Part shown: positions 50,306-59,011 of the stretch, in pieces
How the letters are laid out: the number at the start of each line of letters is the position of its first letter
Numbering within the stretch: position 1 is the stretch's first letter
Source: UBA8886 sp002731655
GTDB taxonomy: Archaea; Thermoplasmatota; Poseidoniia; MGIII; CG-Epi1
Length of the DNA stretch: 64,000 nucleotides
Direction: 5' to 3'
NCBI GenBank assembly: GCA_030754655.1
Contig: JASLZX010000001.1
Span: 1 to 64,000, forward strand
Notes under the pieces: model-generated
Database searches by the model: none
Seen by the model: only the letters and a program-made list of their open reading frames with translations
What the model was told of the DNA's origin: nothing
Translations under genes and position numbers: made by a program

Positions 50306-53300
50306 ACATGCGACCGCTAATCAAGTCCTTCTTCCGCGGCAAGAGCACCGCAGGACCTAGCGCGGCGATGGTCAACCATCAGCTCGGTTCGTTCAATGAC
50401 TTCCTGCCGCACGCCGATAACAGCGCGCCCTGGATGCAGCGAGTCGTCAACAATATCACCGTTGGCGCCGACGAGAGCATGCGCGGCTCCATCCGGCTCG
50501 AACTGGGTGATCTGGACGTTATCGTCAAGCTGGGCGACGTGCGCGTCGGGCGACCGATGGTCTATGAAGCCAACGGCTCGCAGTCGGACGCCATACCGAT
50601 GATGTCGCGGCTGCGCAACCTCACCTACGCTGCGCCCATCCTGCTGCGCTTCACGGTTATCGAGGAAGAAATCGAGATTGAAGATATCGAGGAAGAAATC
50701 GGGCTGATGCCGATTATGGTCAAGTCCTCGCTCTGCAACCTGTACCGCAATTCGGTTTACATCCAGGAAAAATACGAAATCGAGTCCACACCCACCGACG
50801 CCGAATATCGCACCATCCTCCAGCAGGAGCAGGAGGACCCGGAAGATCCCGGCGGCTATTTCATCGTCAACGGCACCGAGCGCGTGCTCGTTTGCCTCGA
50901 GGACTTGGCACCCAACCGGGTGATGGTCGAGCGCAATGCGCGCTACCAGCGGCAGACCGAACTCGCCAAGGTCTTCTCACAGCGAGAGGGCTTCCGCGCC
51001 CTCACGGTGGTTGAGAAGAAGAAGGACGGTATCCTGCAGGTTTCGATTCCGGTCGCCTCGGGGCAGGTCCCGCTGGTGGTGCTGATGATGGCGCTCGGGA
51101 TGGAGTCAGCTGACGAAATCATGTCAGCCATCAACGCCGACGACACCACCCAGAATCAGGTGCTGGCCAACATCGAGGAGATTCACCATAATGAATCGGT
51201 CTTCACGACCGAAGAGGCGCTGCAGTACCTGGAGCGCCGTTTTGCCGCCGGGCAGTCGAAAGAGTACCGGCGCAAGCGCATCAACTACATCATCGACAAC
51301 ACCCTGTTACCGCACCTCTCGACCAGTCAAGAAGTGCGCGGCAAGAAGGCGCTCTTCCTCGGCCGCATGGCGCGCGAAGTGCTCGAGCTAGCGACCGGCA
51401 GCCGTAAGCCGGACGACAAGGACCACTACGCCAACAAACGGCTCAAGCTGGCGGGCAACCTGATGGAAGAGCTGTTCCGCACGGGCTTGCAGGCACTGCT
51501 CAACGACATGAAGTACCAGATGGAGCGCAATTACGCCAAGCGTAAGGATAACCGTGTCCACAACGCCGTGCGACGCGACGTGCTCACCAACAAGATTATG
51601 CACGCCATGGCGACCGGCAACTGGACCGGTGGCCGCGCCGGCGTGTCGCAGCTGCTTGACCGCACCTGCAACATGGCGACGCTGAGTCACCTGCGCCGCG
51701 TGATTTCACCACTAACCCGCAGCCAGCCACACTTCGAGGCGCGCGACCTGCACTCGACCCAGTTCGGACGACTCTGCCCCAACGAGACGCCAGAGGGGCA
51801 GAACTGCGGACTGGTCAAGAATCTGGCGTTGATGGTTGATGTTTCCGAAAACCTGCTCGACAGCGAAATACTGGGTACGCTACGTGAACTGGACGTCCAG
51901 CCGCTCGAAAAATTTGAAGAGGGGTGGGGCAAAATCTACTTCAACGGCGATCTGGCCGGTTGCCATCCGGCTCCGAAGGACCTCGTCCTCAAAATTCGGC
52001 AGCTACGACGCGAGGCGCGCATCCGCCATACGGTGAACGTGCGCTATGACGATTCTCTCGATGACGTTATTATAAACAGCGACCCGGGCCGTATCCGCCG
52101 CCCGCTGCTGATAGTTGACCGCAACAACAAACTGCGCATCACCAACAAGGATATCGAGAATGCCGACTCAGAGAAGGTGATCTGGAACGACCTGCTGGAG
52201 CGGGGGCTTGTCGAATATATCGATGCCGAGGAGGAGGAAAACTGCCTGATTGCGCTCAACACCGATGACCTAGCGCGCAACCGGAAGACCCACGCCTACA
52301 CCCATATGGAAGTAGATCCTATGGTTATTCTCGGTGTCGCGACCTCCAACGTTCCCTTCCCCGAGCATAACTCGTCGCCGCGCTGTACGATGGGCGCCGG
52401 TATGGCGAAGCAGTCGCTCGGGATGGGGCAGTCCAACTACCGGCTGCGTCCCGATACGCGCGGCCACCTGATGCACTACCCGCAACAGCCGATGGTCCAG
52501 ACTGAAGCGATGCGCTACAACACCCTGCGAGTCCGGCCCGCGGGGCAGAACATGGTCGTGGCGGTGATGAGCTACCACGGCTACAACATGGAGGACGCGC
52601 TGATTTTCAATCGCGGCTCAATTGACCGTGGCCTCGGTCGCTCCAGTTTCATGCGCTCCTACATCTCCGAAGAGCGACGCTACCCCGGCGGTCAGGAGGA
52701 CCGCTTCGTGATTCCCGGCCCCGACGTACGCGGTGCGCGCTCCGAAGAGGCGTACTTCAACCTCGAGGAGGACGGGCTGATTTACCCTGAGGTCGACCTG
52801 CGCGGGCGCGAGGTGCTGATTGGCAAGACCAGTCCGCCCCGCTTCCTCGCCGAGCCTACTGACTTCCTGACCCCACAGAAAGTGCGCGAATCGTCGCTGA
52901 CGGTACGCCACGGCGAGAAGGGGACGGTCGATTCGGTGATGCTCTCCGAGACCGAGAGCGGCTCGCGCATCGCACGTATCCGCGTGCGCGACCAGCGCGT
53001 CCCGGAGCTGGGCGACAAGTTCGCCAGCCGGCACGGGCAGAAGGGAGTCATCGGCCACATGGTGCCATCGGAGGGAATGCCCTTCACCGCCACCGGTATC
53101 GTCCCAGATCTTATCATCAACCCACACGCGATTCCGAGCCGCATGACTGTCGCCCACGTACTGGAGATGGTAGGCGGCAAGCTGGGCGCCATGCGAGGCA
53201 GCCTCATCGATGGTAGCGCATTCTCGGGCGAGAAGGAGGATGAACTGCGCGGTGAACTTGCCGGCCTCGGCTTCAAGCACACTGGCCGCGAGTCGCTCTA

Positions 53301-53742
53301 CGACGGGCAAACCGGCCGCCGCATCGACGCCGACATTTTCATCGGCGTCATCTATTACCAGAAGCTGCACCACATGGTCAGCGGCAAAATGCACGCCCGC
53401 TCACGCGGACCGGTGCAACTGCTGACGCGCCAACCGACCGAGGGGCGCGCCCGCATGGGCGGGCTGCGGTTCGGTGAGATGGAGCGCGACTGCCTCATCG
53501 GTCACGGTGCGGCAATGGTCATCAAGGACCGATTGCTCGACGAGAGCGACAAAACACTGCAGTATGTCGACAGTCGTTCGGGACACATTTCCTACATGGA
53601 CCGGCGCGGCGTGCTGACCTCGCCCTTGGGCGACAATACCGCCATCTATCCCGTGACGATGTCATATGCGTTCAAGCTACTGCTTGAGGAGCTGAAGTCG
53701 CTCGGCATCGCGGCGCGGCTGCGCCTAGAGGACCGCTCATGA
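50302..53742 (+). CDS. rpoB: DNA-directed RNA polymerase subunit B, unsplit (RpoB)
   Basis: A 1146-residue second-largest subunit (Rpb2 homologue) in one piece, unlike the B''/B' split of many methanogens and haloarchaea. Key regions: 'RIVNGTERV'-like 'YFIVNGTERVLVCLEDLAPN', 'PNETPEGQNCGLVKN', 'VAVMSYHGYNMEDALIFN' and 'LGDKFASRHGQKGVIG'. In the C-terminal clamp 'MERDCLIGHGAA' and 'SYAFKLLLEELKSLGIAARL' are present, but the zinc-ribbon cysteines that normally lie between them are absent: 'DSRSGHISY' and 'SPLGDN' stand where CxxC pairs are expected. Overlaps rpoA1 downstream by four bases. Confidence 0.96.
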   Translation: MNMRPLIKSFFRGKSTAGPSAAMVNHQLGSFNDFLPHADNSAPWMQRVVNNITVGADESMRGSIRLELGDLDVIVKLGDVRVGRPMVYEANGSQSDAIPMMSRLRNLTYAAPILLRFTVIEEEIEIEDIEEEIGLMPIMVKSSLCNLYRNSVYIQEKYEIESTPTDAEYRTILQQEQEDPEDPGGYFIVNGTERVLVCLEDLAPNRVMVERNARYQRQTELAKVFSQREGFRALTVVEKKKDGILQVSIPVASGQVPLVVLMMALGMESADEIMSAINADDTTQNQVLANIEEIHHNESVFTTEEALQYLERRFAAGQSKEYRRKRINYIIDNTLLPHLSTSQEVRGKKALFLGRMAREVLELATGSRKPDDKDHYANKRLKLAGNLMEELFRTGLQALLNDMKYQMERNYAKRKDNRVHNAVRRDVLTNKIMHAMATGNWTGGRAGVSQLLDRTCNMATLSHLRRVISPLTRSQPHFEARDLHSTQFGRLCPNETPEGQNCGLVKNLALMVDVSENLLDSEILGTLRELDVQPLEKFEEGWGKIYFNGDLAGCHPAPKDLVLKIRQLRREARIRHTVNVRYDDSLDDVIINSDPGRIRRPLLIVDRNNKLRITNKDIENADSEKVIWNDLLERGLVEYIDAEEEENCLIALNTDDLARNRKTHAYTHMEVDPMVILGVATSNVPFPEHNSSPRCTMGAGMAKQSLGMGQSNYRLRPDTRGHLMHYPQQPMVQTEAMRYNTLRVRPAGQNMVVAVMSYHGYNMEDALIFNRGSIDRGLGRSSFMRSYISEERRYPGGQEDRFVIPGPDVRGARSEEAYFNLEEDGLIYPEVDLRGREVLIGKTSPPRFLAEPTDFLTPQKVRESSLTVRHGEKGTVDSVMLSETESGSRIARIRVRDQRVPELGDKFASRHGQKGVIGHMVPSEGMPFTATGIVPDLIINPHAIPSRMTVAHVLEMVGGKLGAMRGSLIDGSAFSGEKEDELRGELAGLGFKHTGRESLYDGQTGRRIDADIFIGVIYYQKLHHMVSGKMHARSRGPVQLLTRQPTEGRARMGGLRFGEMERDCLIGHGAAMVIKDRLLDESDKTLQYVDSRSGHISYMDRRGVLTSPLGDNTAIYPVTMSYAFKLLLEELKSLGIAARLRLEDRS

Positions 53743-56405
53743 TTCGACACATGATCCCCAAGCGCATCTGCAGCATCGACTTCGCGCTCATCGGGCCGAA
53801 GGAGATTCGCAGCCTCTCAACCAGCAAGGTCATCACTGCCGACACCTACGACGACGACGGCTTCCCGATTCCGATGGGGCTGATGGACATGCACCTCGGC
53901 GTCATCGAGCCGGGACTGCGCTGCAAGACCTGCAGCCGCAAGCTGGATGAGTGCCCCGGCCACTTCGGCCACATCGATTTCGCGATGCCGGTCATCCACT
54001 CTGGCTACTCCAAAGTCATCAAGGACGTGCTCTCGTCGACCTGCTCCGGCTGCAGCCGGCTGCTGCTGCCACAGGAGCGCATCGACCACTACACCTCGCT
54101 GCTCGAGAAAATCCACGAGTCTGAGGCGGGGACCACAGTCACGATGCAGGAACACATCCGCCGCGCCATCCGCGAGGCGGTCAAGGCCAAGACCTGCCCG
54201 CACTGCACTGAGGCGCAAATCAAGCTCACGCTCGACAAGCCGACCACCTTCCGCGAGGAAGGGCGCAAGCTGACTCCAAAGGAAGTGCGCAGCCGGCTCG
54301 AGAAAATCCCCGCAGGTGACCTGCGGACGCTCGGCTTCAACCCCGAGACGACGCGACCCGAATACATGGTGCTCACCGTCCTGCCGGTCCCACCGGTCTC
54401 GGTGCGCCCCTCGATTACCCTCGATAGCGGCGAGCGCTCCGAGGACGACCTGACCCACAAGCTAGTCGACGTGCTGCGGATTAACCAGCGGCTGCGCGAG
54501 AACCGCGATGCTGGCGCCCCGCAGCTCATCGTCGAGGACCTGTGGGAGCTGCTGCAGTACCACGTCACGACCTATTTTGATAACCAGACTGCCGGCATCC
54601 CCACCGCGCGCCACCGCAGCGGGCGGCCGCTGAAGACCATCATCCAGCGGCTGAAGGGAAAGGAGGGGCGCTTCCGCTCCAACCTGAGCGGCAAGCGTGT
54701 CAACTTCTCGGCGCGCACCGTGATTACCCCAGACCCCTACCTGAGCATCAACCAGGTCGGCGTCCCCGAGATGGCGGCGCGCGAGCTGACCGTCCCGGTC
54801 CGCACCAACATCCACAACCTGCAATTCATGAAGTGGCTGATGAAGGAGAACTTCGACCCCAGCGACCCTAAACGCTACATCCCCGGCATCAACTACATGA
54901 TTCGCCCCGATGGGCGTCGCGTCAAGTTGACCGAGGAGAACTGGGAGTTCAACCTGGAGCGCCTCGAGCCGGGCTTCATCGTCGAGCGCCACCTGATGGA
55001 TGGCGATATCGTGCTGTTCAACCGGCAGCCATCGCTGCATCGCATGTCGATGATGGCGCACGAGGTGCGTATCATGAAGGGCAAGACCTTCCGCATCAAC
55101 CTCTGCGTCTGTCCACCCTACAACGCTGACTTCGACGGCGACGAGATGAACCTACACGTCGTCCAGTCCGAAGAGGCGCGCGCCGAGGCGCGCATCCTAA
55201 TGCGGGTACAGGAACACATCCGGTCACCCCGTTTCGGCGGCGCGGTGATTGGCGCTATCCACGACCACATCACCGGCATGTTCCTGCTGACCCACGGTGA
55301 CGCGAGCTACGACCGTGACCAAACCGTGCGCATCCTGTCGCGCATCGACTACCACGGCGCACTGCCAAAGCCAGCCTACCCCAAAGCGACCGGTGGCCCC
55401 AAATGGTCGGGACGGCAGATTTTTTCGGCGCTGCTGCCGAATGACATGAACCTGGAGTTCAACGCCTCGGTCTATTTCCCCGGGCGCAGCGTGGAGGAGA
55501 ATGCCGACCTCGACACGATTGTCGAAATCCGCAACGGCGAGATGCTGCGCGGACCGGTCGACGGCCGCTCCATCTCCGCCTTCAAGGGCATCATCCTGGA
55601 AGAGATTTCGCGCCTTAAGGGGCCGAGCGCGGCACGCGAGTTCATTGACCTCGTCACCCGCCTCGCCGTCGGGGCCTTGATGGAGACCGGTTGCACGACC
55701 GGGATTGACGACGAGGATATCCCGCCGGAAGCTATCCTGCAGATTGAGGACGCCATGAAGGGCGCCATGAAGGGCGTCAACAAACTAGTCACCTCCTACA
55801 ACAAGGGCAACCTCGAGAGCATGCCTGGACGCAGCCTCGAGGAGACGCTCGAGGTGGAGGTGATGAAGAAGCTGGGGCAGGCGCGCGACAAGGCGGGCGA
55901 CATCGCCGGCTGGCACCTTGGCATGGACAATTTCGCCGTTATCATGGCGCGCTCCGGCGCGCGCGGCAGCATGCTCAACCTGTCGCAGATGGCGGGCAGC
56001 ATCGGCCAGCAGGCGGTGCGAGGCGAGCGGATTTCGCGCGGATACGAGAAGCGCACCCTTTCACACTTCAACCAAGGTGACCTGGGTGCCGCGGCGAAGG
56101 GATTCGTCCGCTCCAGCTACAAGCACGGGCTGAGCCCGACCGAGTATTTCTTCCACTCCATGGGCGGCCGTGAGGGGCTGGTCGATACCGCCGTGCGCAC
56201 CTCGCGCAGTGGCTACATGCAGCGACGGCTGGTCAACGCGCTGGAGGACTTGCGCGTCAAGTATGACGGCACCGTCCGCAACACGGCCAACACCGTCATC
56301 CAGTTCAGTTACGGCGAGGACGCGGTCGACCCGACCCGCTCTAAGTTCGGGGAAGGCATTGACGCCGACGACATTGTCGAGGCCGTTGTCGGGGGAGGCG
56401 AGTAA
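53739..56405 (+). CDS. rpoA1: DNA-directed RNA polymerase subunit A' (RpoA1)
   Basis: An 888-residue N-terminal part of the largest subunit. The zinc-binding 'CKTCSRKLDECPGHFGHIDF' near residue 60 is intact, as is 'CSGCSRLLL' with the later 'CPHC'. The catalytic Mg-binding loop 'YNADFDGDEMNLHV' and the bridge-helix region near 'GGREGLVDTAVRTSRSGYM' are complete. The break between A' and A'' is at the usual place after the bridge helix. The start ATG overlaps the rpoB stop, and the stop TAA touches the rpoA2 ATG. Confidence 0.96.
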   Translation: MIRHMIPKRICSIDFALIGPKEIRSLSTSKVITADTYDDDGFPIPMGLMDMHLGVIEPGLRCKTCSRKLDECPGHFGHIDFAMPVIHSGYSKVIKDVLSSTCSGCSRLLLPQERIDHYTSLLEKIHESEAGTTVTMQEHIRRAIREAVKAKTCPHCTEAQIKLTLDKPTTFREEGRKLTPKEVRSRLEKIPAGDLRTLGFNPETTRPEYMVLTVLPVPPVSVRPSITLDSGERSEDDLTHKLVDVLRINQRLRENRDAGAPQLIVEDLWELLQYHVTTYFDNQTAGIPTARHRSGRPLKTIIQRLKGKEGRFRSNLSGKRVNFSARTVITPDPYLSINQVGVPEMAARELTVPVRTNIHNLQFMKWLMKENFDPSDPKRYIPGINYMIRPDGRRVKLTEENWEFNLERLEPGFIVERHLMDGDIVLFNRQPSLHRMSMMAHEVRIMKGKTFRINLCVCPPYNADFDGDEMNLHVVQSEEARAEARILMRVQEHIRSPRFGGAVIGAIHDHITGMFLLTHGDASYDRDQTVRILSRIDYHGALPKPAYPKATGGPKWSGRQIFSALLPNDMNLEFNASVYFPGRSVEENADLDTIVEIRNGEMLRGPVDGRSISAFKGIILEEISRLKGPSAAREFIDLVTRLAVGALMETGCTTGIDDEDIPPEAILQIEDAMKGAMKGVNKLVTSYNKGNLESMPGRSLEETLEVEVMKKLGQARDKAGDIAGWHLGMDNFAVIMARSGARGSMLNLSQMAGSIGQQAVRGERISRGYEKRTLSHFNQGDLGAAAKGFVRSSYKHGLSPTEYFFHSMGGREGLVDTAVRTSRSGYMQRRLVNALEDLRVKYDGTVRNTANTVIQFSYGEDAVDPTRSKFGEGIDADDIVEAVVGGGE

Positions 56406-58681
56406 TGGCGCGTAGCGACACTATCCGCGCACTCGAGCGGCGTGGTATGGCACGGCCACTGGCAGCCAAGGCGGCCGATGCGGGCGAGCAGCTCGGGACG
56501 CTCAAGAATGCGAGCCTCGCTAAGCTGCGCAAACTCTTCAGTTTCCGCGAAATCCTGGAAGTCATCGAGGCAGTCGGCAACCGCAAGGTCGACCGCGAAG
56601 AGGTCGTCGCTGGCGCCCTCGAAGAGGAGAAGTCAGGCGATGGCCCCTTCTCGGCCGACGCCGCGCTGCGGAGGGTCGAGAAGAAACTGGGCGTCATCTG
56701 GTCGCTGCCTGACGGTTACACGATTGACGCGATTAACGAGCATGTCGCCTCGAAGGGCGAAGTGCTGCTGGGGGTCGCTTTCCCGATTAACGCGCGGCAG
56801 TTCCGTTACCCCTTCAGCGGCTACGTCTACCTCAAGGAACACCACGGCATCCGCTACCTCTCCATCATCTCCGAGGTGCTCTCGTTCGACCGCCCCGGCA
56901 CTCCCGAGGAGGAAGAGCTGTTGCTGCCGGCACACGTTGAAGAACCTTACGTTACTTTCCTGCGCATCGAGCGAATGGTGCCGCTGCCGCGCACGCTGCG
57001 GCTGGACGAGTTCCACAAGATGGACGGCACGGCTGTCCGCTCGGCGCGCAACTACACGCAAGTCGAGGACTCGTTCGACCTGTCACGCGACCGGCTGCGC
57101 TTCGAGCAGGAGCGCATCGACGCGCAGCGGGTCTACACCGATCTCGGTTTCTCCGAGAAAACCGCGCAGGGTCTCTTCACCGGCGGACTCTACCACCCCA
57201 CGCAGGCGGCCGCTGCCACCGACGAGGAGCTGAAGGACGCTGACGTCCCGATGTCGCGGCTGGAGGAATTCCGCAAGGCGGTCGAGGAGGCTGCCGCGAA
57301 GGCGCTGGCCGAGCCGGCCAAGGCGCCGACCAAGGGAGTCGAGGTTGCCGACCTAGAGGAAGAGGAAGAGGCGGGGCGCAAGCTCAGCCCGTTCCGCATC
57401 CGCGCGCTCAAGCTGGCGAAGGGGCTCCCGAGCCACTACGTCGAGGAAATCGCGTGCAGCGCCGAGAAAGGGCGTCTGAAGGCTAAGGGCGTCAAGGAAC
57501 TGGTGGCCACCTTTAGCGAGCTGGTCGCTACTGAGGAGAAACTACAACAGGCGCTCGCGAAAGCAAAGGCGAAGCTGCCGCAGGGTATCATACGGCAGCT
57601 GGCCGAGAAAGCGGCTGACCACAAGCTGAGTACGAAGCAATACAACGAAATTGTGAAGCTGGCGCTGGGACAGTATAATCTCGCACAGGTCGACGCTACC
57701 GAGGCGGTCGGCATCCTCGCGGCACAGTCGATTGGCGAGCCGGGGACGCAGATGACCATGCGTACCTTCCACTACGCCGGTGTTGCCGAAATGAACGTTA
57801 CACTGGGACTTCCGCGGCTAATCGAGATTGTCGACGCCCGCCGCGAGCCCAAGACGCCAATCATGGAGGTCTACCTCGAGCCACAGTTCGCCGCCGACCG
57901 CAAGGTGGCGCTGGACGTGGCGGCGCGGATTGAGGCGCGCTCGGTCAGCAGTCTGGCGCGTATCCGCACAGACATGACCAACCTGCGGCTGATTATCGAG
58001 CCGGACCAGAAGGAACTGAAGGCGTGCAAGCTGACCGACGAACTGCTAGCGGCGCGCATCAAGAAGCAGGGACGACTGCGCTGCCTGATGACCATTGAGG
58101 GTGGCGAAATCGTCATGACCGATAAAGAGCCGTCGTTCAAGAAACTCTACGTCTTGGAAGACAAGGTGCGCCAGCTCAAGGTGGCCGGCATCGCTTCGAT
58201 TTCCCGCGCCATCGTGCGCAAGGACAAAGACGAATATATCATCTTCACCGAGGGCTCCGACCTAAAGGCGGTCCTAGCGGTGCCGGAAGTCGACCCGACC
58301 CGCACTAGCAGCAATTCGGTCCACGAAATTGCCGCAGTGCTCGGAATCGAGGCGGCACGCAACTCCATCACCTACGAACTGAACCAGACGCTGAACGAGC
58401 AGGGACTCTCGGTCGACATGCGCCACAACCTGCTGGTCGCCGACGTAATGACAAACACTGGCCGTGTCAAGGCGATTGGCCGACACGGGATTTCTGGCGC
58501 GAAGACCTCAGTCCTCGCCCGGGCCGCGTTCGAGATTACATCGACCCACCTGCTGCTGGCTGGCCTCTCCGGAGAGGTAGACGTCCTGACCGGCGTTGCC
58601 GAAAATATCATCGTTGGCCAGCCAGTCCACCTTGGCACCGGCGCGGTGAGCGTCATCTACAAGCCCGGTAAAGGAGCTTGA
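56405..58681 (+). CDS. rpoA2: DNA-directed RNA polymerase subunit A'' with a large N-terminal extension
   Basis: A 758-residue protein, about twice the usual ~380-400 of A''. The canonical part begins near residue 388 ('KLPQGIIRQLAEKAADHKLS') and includes the trigger-loop segment 'AAQSIGEPGTQMTMRTFHYA' and the C-terminal 'EVDVLTGVAENIIVGQPVHL'. The first ~385 residues are extra. They include an N-terminal helical part ('LERRGMARPLAAKAADAGEQ'), a beta-rich middle ('YPFSGYVYLKEHHGIRYLSI', 'TFLRIERMVPLPRTLRLDEF') and two helix-hairpin-helix-like parts ('VYTDLGFSEKTAQGLFTGGL', 'ALKLAKGLPSHYVEEIA'). The whole ORF is uninterrupted with uniform codon use, so it is one polypeptide, not two genes. Confidence 0.94.
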   Translation: MARSDTIRALERRGMARPLAAKAADAGEQLGTLKNASLAKLRKLFSFREILEVIEAVGNRKVDREEVVAGALEEEKSGDGPFSADAALRRVEKKLGVIWSLPDGYTIDAINEHVASKGEVLLGVAFPINARQFRYPFSGYVYLKEHHGIRYLSIISEVLSFDRPGTPEEEELLLPAHVEEPYVTFLRIERMVPLPRTLRLDEFHKMDGTAVRSARNYTQVEDSFDLSRDRLRFEQERIDAQRVYTDLGFSEKTAQGLFTGGLYHPTQAAAATDEELKDADVPMSRLEEFRKAVEEAAAKALAEPAKAPTKGVEVADLEEEEEAGRKLSPFRIRALKLAKGLPSHYVEEIACSAEKGRLKAKGVKELVATFSELVATEEKLQQALAKAKAKLPQGIIRQLAEKAADHKLSTKQYNEIVKLALGQYNLAQVDATEAVGILAAQSIGEPGTQMTMRTFHYAGVAEMNVTLGLPRLIEIVDARREPKTPIMEVYLEPQFAADRKVALDVAARIEARSVSSLARIRTDMTNLRLIIEPDQKELKACKLTDELLAARIKKQGRLRCLMTIEGGEIVMTDKEPSFKKLYVLEDKVRQLKVAGIASISRAIVRKDKDEYIIFTEGSDLKAVLAVPEVDPTRTSSNSVHEIAAVLGIEAARNSITYELNQTLNEQGLSVDMRHNLLVADVMTNTGRVKAIGRHGISGAKTSVLARAAFEITSTHLLLAGLSGEVDVLTGVAENIIVGQPVHLGTGAVSVIYKPGKGA

Positions 58682-58971
58682 TGGACCTCAACAAGGCACT
58701 GCGCAAGGCCATCGCCACCGGCGAGGTTGACCTTGGCGCCAACCAGTGCCGCGAGGCAGTCGCCAGCGACGAGGCACGGCTGGTGATACTGGCGAGCAAC
58801 TGCCCATCAGGGGTACGCGAGATCGTCCTCGAGGCTGAAGCGAACGTTTACCAGTTTGACGGAACTAACTCTGACCTCGGTGCCGCGTGCGGAAAGCCTT
58901 TCCCGATATCGGCGGTGACCATCATCGAAGGCGGCAACTCCGAAATCCTGAGGCTCAAACCCAACCTCTGA
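58681..58971 (+). CDS. rpl30e: Large ribosomal subunit protein eL30
   Basis: A 96-residue eL30 of the L7Ae-like RNA-binding fold, from the ATG at 58681 (TGATG overlap with rpoA2). 'DLNKALRKAIATGEVDLGAN' and 'ARLVILASNCPSGVREIVLE' match the family. It usually sits between rpoA2 and nusA in archaea. Here a possible transketolase gene follows instead of nusA, rps12 and rps7, so the str-like cluster is interrupted. Confidence 0.92.
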   Translation: MDLNKALRKAIATGEVDLGANQCREAVASDEARLVILASNCPSGVREIVLEAEANVYQFDGTNSDLGAACGKPFPISAVTIIEGGNSEILRLKPNL

Positions 58972-58978
58972 GGGTTAC

Positions 58979-58985
58979 GTTTAAG
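58979..58985 (+). promoter_or_regulatory. TATA-like box of the transketolase gene
   Basis: GTTTAAG, within eight bases of the rpl30e stop, is centred about 30 bases before the ATG at 59012. It gives transketolase its own promoter, separate from the polymerase operon. Confidence 0.4.
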
Positions 58986-59011
58986 CCGGGCCTCAAGCTG
59001 CCCCGGCGGGC

